7,018 nt of DNA from contig CAKKRN010000145.1 of the NCBI GenBank assembly GCA_919902745.1, positions 1 to 7,018 on the forward strand. Reading direction: 5' to 3'. This stretch comes from Syntrophaceae bacterium. Lineage in GTDB: Bacteria > Desulfobacterota > Syntrophia > Syntrophales > UBA5619. The position numbers were made by a program, and so were the translations under genes. The notes beneath the pieces were generated by a model. It did no database searches. It saw only the letters and a list, made by a program, of their open reading frames with translations, and was not told the DNA's origin. Each line of letters begins with the position of its first letter. Positions within the stretch are counted from its first letter, which is position 1. Of the stretch, positions 6,116 through 7,018 are shown in pieces.

Positions 6116-6625
6116 ATCGCAAAGGATTTGAGGATCAATCGAGAGATCAGGGCCGTGTCGGTCAGGGTGATCGATATGGAGGGGCAACAGTTGGGGGTCA
6201 TTTCCCTGACGGAAGCCCTGGCGGAAGCGGCCAAGGCAGGTCTCGATCTGGTGGAGGTATCGCCCACGGCCGCACCGCCGGTCTGCCGGATCATGGATTA
6301 CGGCAAGTTCCGCTACCAGCAGAGCAAGAAGGTTCAGGTCTCCAAGAAAAGCCAGACCGTCATCCAGGTGAAGGAGATCCGCCTGAGGCCCAAGACGGAG
6401 GAGCATGACCTTGAGGTCAAGGTCAAGCACGTGAGGAAGTTTCTGGAGCAGCACAACAAGGTGAAGATCTCCATGATGTTCCGGGGGCGTGAGATCGCAT
6501 ATACCGATATCGGCCGGAAGATCATGGAGGATATCAAGAATACCCTCGCCGACGGCTGTGTGATCGATCAGCAGCCGAAACTGGAAGGGAGAAACATGAT
6601 CATGATCCTCTCGCCGAAGAAGTGA
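6116..6625 (+). CDS. infC: Translation initiation factor IF-3, non-canonical AUC start
   Basis: IF3 binds the 30S subunit, prevents 50S joining and discriminates against non-AUG starts. From ATC 6116 the 169-residue product begins (M)AKDLRINREIRAV, aligning with the normal IF3 N-terminus. The N-domain (about 1-75) includes LGVISLTEAL (26-35), the signature CRIMDYGKFRYQ (57-68), then a Lys-rich linker. The C-domain (about 84-169) includes KEIRLRP (86-92), FRGRE (122-126) and KLEGRNMIMIL (155-165). A start at TTG 6128 would remove four conserved residues and lose the Shine-Dalgarno spacing. AUU or AUC starts on infC are known in other bacteria and make the gene autoregulated, because IF3 rejects its own start codon; the same control is likely here. 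It lies 25 bp after thrS. A 174-bp repeat-filled gap separates it from rpmI. Confidence 0.95.
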   Translation: MAKDLRINREIRAVSVRVIDMEGQQLGVISLTEALAEAAKAGLDLVEVSPTAAPPVCRIMDYGKFRYQQSKKVQVSKKSQTVIQVKEIRLRPKTEEHDLEVKVKHVRKFLEQHNKVKISMMFRGREIAYTDIGRKIMEDIKNTLADGCVIDQQPKLEGRNMIMILSPKK

Positions 6626-6644
6626 TGGGATCGGTCATGATGGT

Positions 6645-6686
6645 GTAACGAGTAACGAGTAACGGGTGACGAGTGACAAGTGACGA
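6645..6686. repeat. Six degenerate 7-bp tandem repeats (consensus GTRACGA)
   Basis: The units are GTAACGA, GTAACGA, GTAACGG, GTGACGA, GTGACAA and GTGACGA, contiguous with no spacer. The period of 7 does not fit coding. Spacing between infC and the next inverted repeat is short, so the array lies inside the probable operon transcript. Heptad arrays of this flavour occur in intergenic regions of several bacterial lineages (remembered, not checked). Function unknown; slipped-strand expansion is the likely origin. Confidence 0.9.
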
Positions 6687-6691
6687 GAGAT

Positions 6692-6758
6692 GTAGGGTGC
6701 GTTAGGCGGAAGCCGTAACGCACCAATAAAAGGAGCGGTGCGTCAAGACGCACCCTAC
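6692..6758. repeat. 67-bp nested inverted repeat (REP/MITE-like) between infC and rpmI
   Basis: Outer arms GTAGGGTGCGT (6692-6702) and ACGCACCCTAC (6748-6758) are exact inverse copies. Inside lie two hairpins. The first is GGTGCGTTA/TAACGCACC (6696-6704 with 6716-6724), extended by GGC/GCC around GGAA with one bulged G. The second is GGTGCGTC/GACGCACC (6737-6744 with 6747-6754). I recognise the GTAGGGTGCGTTA...TAACGCACC pattern as a widespread mobile intergenic element in cyanobacteria and proteobacteria, without being able to name the family. In RNA it can fold as one long stem or two short ones. No T tract follows, so it need not terminate; it may affect mRNA processing between infC and rpmI. 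Confidence 0.85.
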
Positions 6759-6799
6759 GCCAGCGGAGGGCTCAGTATCTTAACAAAAGGGGTGATGGA

Positions 6800-6997
6800 A
6801 TGCCAAAGATTAAGACACATCGGGGTGCGGCGAAGCGATTTTCCCTGACGGGAACGGGAAAGATCAAGAGGAGCAGGGCCAATACCAGCCATATCCTGAC
6901 GCCGAAAACGACGAAAAGGAAGAGAAACCTGAGAAAATCGACCATTCTTGACAAAACCAATGAAAAGGCGATCCGGAAACTGATTCCGTATCTGTGA
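6800..6997 (+). CDS. rpmI: 50S ribosomal protein L35
   Basis: A small, very basic ribosomal protein of the large subunit. The 65-residue product matches the family over its full length: [14 protein letters not shown] (1-14), [19 protein letters not shown] (18-36), the basic run KRKRNLRK (39-46), and the C-terminal AIRKLIPYL (57-65). ATG 6800 has AAAGGGGTGAT, nearly the ideal Shine-Dalgarno, 7 nt upstream. It follows infC as expected. rplT (L20) would be predicted just beyond the window edge but is not seen. The TGA stop lies inside the first unit of a 7-bp repeat array. Confidence 0.97.
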   Translation: MPKIKTHRGAAKRFSLTGTGKIKRSRANTSHILTPKTTKRKRNLRKSTILDKTNEKAIRKLIPYL

Positions 6998-7018
6998 GGG
7001 GTGAAGAGTGAGGGGTGA
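6994..7018. repeat. Second 7-bp tandem array (GTGAGGG/GTGAAGA) starting at the rpmI stop, cut by the window end
   Basis: The units GTGAGGG, GTGAAGA and GTGAGGG plus a partial GTGA run to the last base. The first unit contains the rpmI stop codon TGA (6995-6997). The units share the GTGA start and 7-bp period with the array at 6645-6686 but differ in the last three bases. The true length is unknown because the window ends within it. Confidence 0.8.

Noticed and set aside
4693..6294. 533-codon open frame on the minus strand
   Set aside because: It lies antisense to thrS and infC, both certain genes, and its translation shows no recognisable domain; it is a GC-rich shadow frame.
6568..6753. 61-codon minus-strand frame over the infC-rpmI repeats
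   Set aside because: Its VTCHSSPVTRYS stretch is just the heptad array read in reverse; repeats of this sort often produce false hypothetical proteins.
6645..6758. CRISPR array
   Set aside because: The repeats are 7 bp and contiguous, without unique spacers, and the inverted repeat is a single nested element; no cas genes are nearby.

Overview
The window looks like a chromosomal segment of a GC-rich Gram-negative bacterium. The protein style (UXS-type decarboxylase, RsmI, PgsA, and ThrS-InfC-L35 behind a tRNA) and the repeat types suggest a deltaproteobacterium or Desulfobacterota relative. That placement is inferred from remembered family resemblance, not from a marker comparison.

Layout: Positions 1-64 are a perfect 64-bp palindrome that overlaps the 3' end of a minus-strand UDP-glucuronate decarboxylase gene (3-986). 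A divergent intergenic region (987-1170) separates it from a plus-strand run: rsmI (16S rRNA C1402 methyltransferase), a small two-motif acidic/helical protein of unknown function, an exported FecR-domain protein, and a CDP-alcohol phosphatidyltransferase of PgsA type. The last three are closely spaced (13 and 22 bp gaps) and look co-transcribed, possibly with rsmI.

From about 3900 a second transcription unit begins with a recognisable promoter. It contains tRNA-Val(GAC), a structured leader with two pairs of mutually exclusive hairpins, thrS, infC and rpmI, followed by the window edge. This is the classic translation operon thrS-infC-rpmI(-rplT). infC starts at a non-canonical AUC codon right after a strong Shine-Dalgarno and an in-frame stop, the same type of start that underlies IF3 autoregulation in other bacteria. 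The infC-rpmI gap carries a degenerate 7-bp tandem repeat and a nested inverted repeat of REP/MITE type. A second 7-bp repeat array begins inside the rpmI stop codon and runs off the window.

The genes fall into three roles: nucleotide-sugar/envelope supply (uxs, pgsA, FecR protein), ribosome maturation (rsmI) and translation (tRNA-Val, thrS, infC, rpmI). I see no defence system, CRISPR array, transposase or other novel multigene system. The most unusual content is the repeats inserted against or within otherwise ordinary core genes, and the regulatory start and leader features of the thrS operon.
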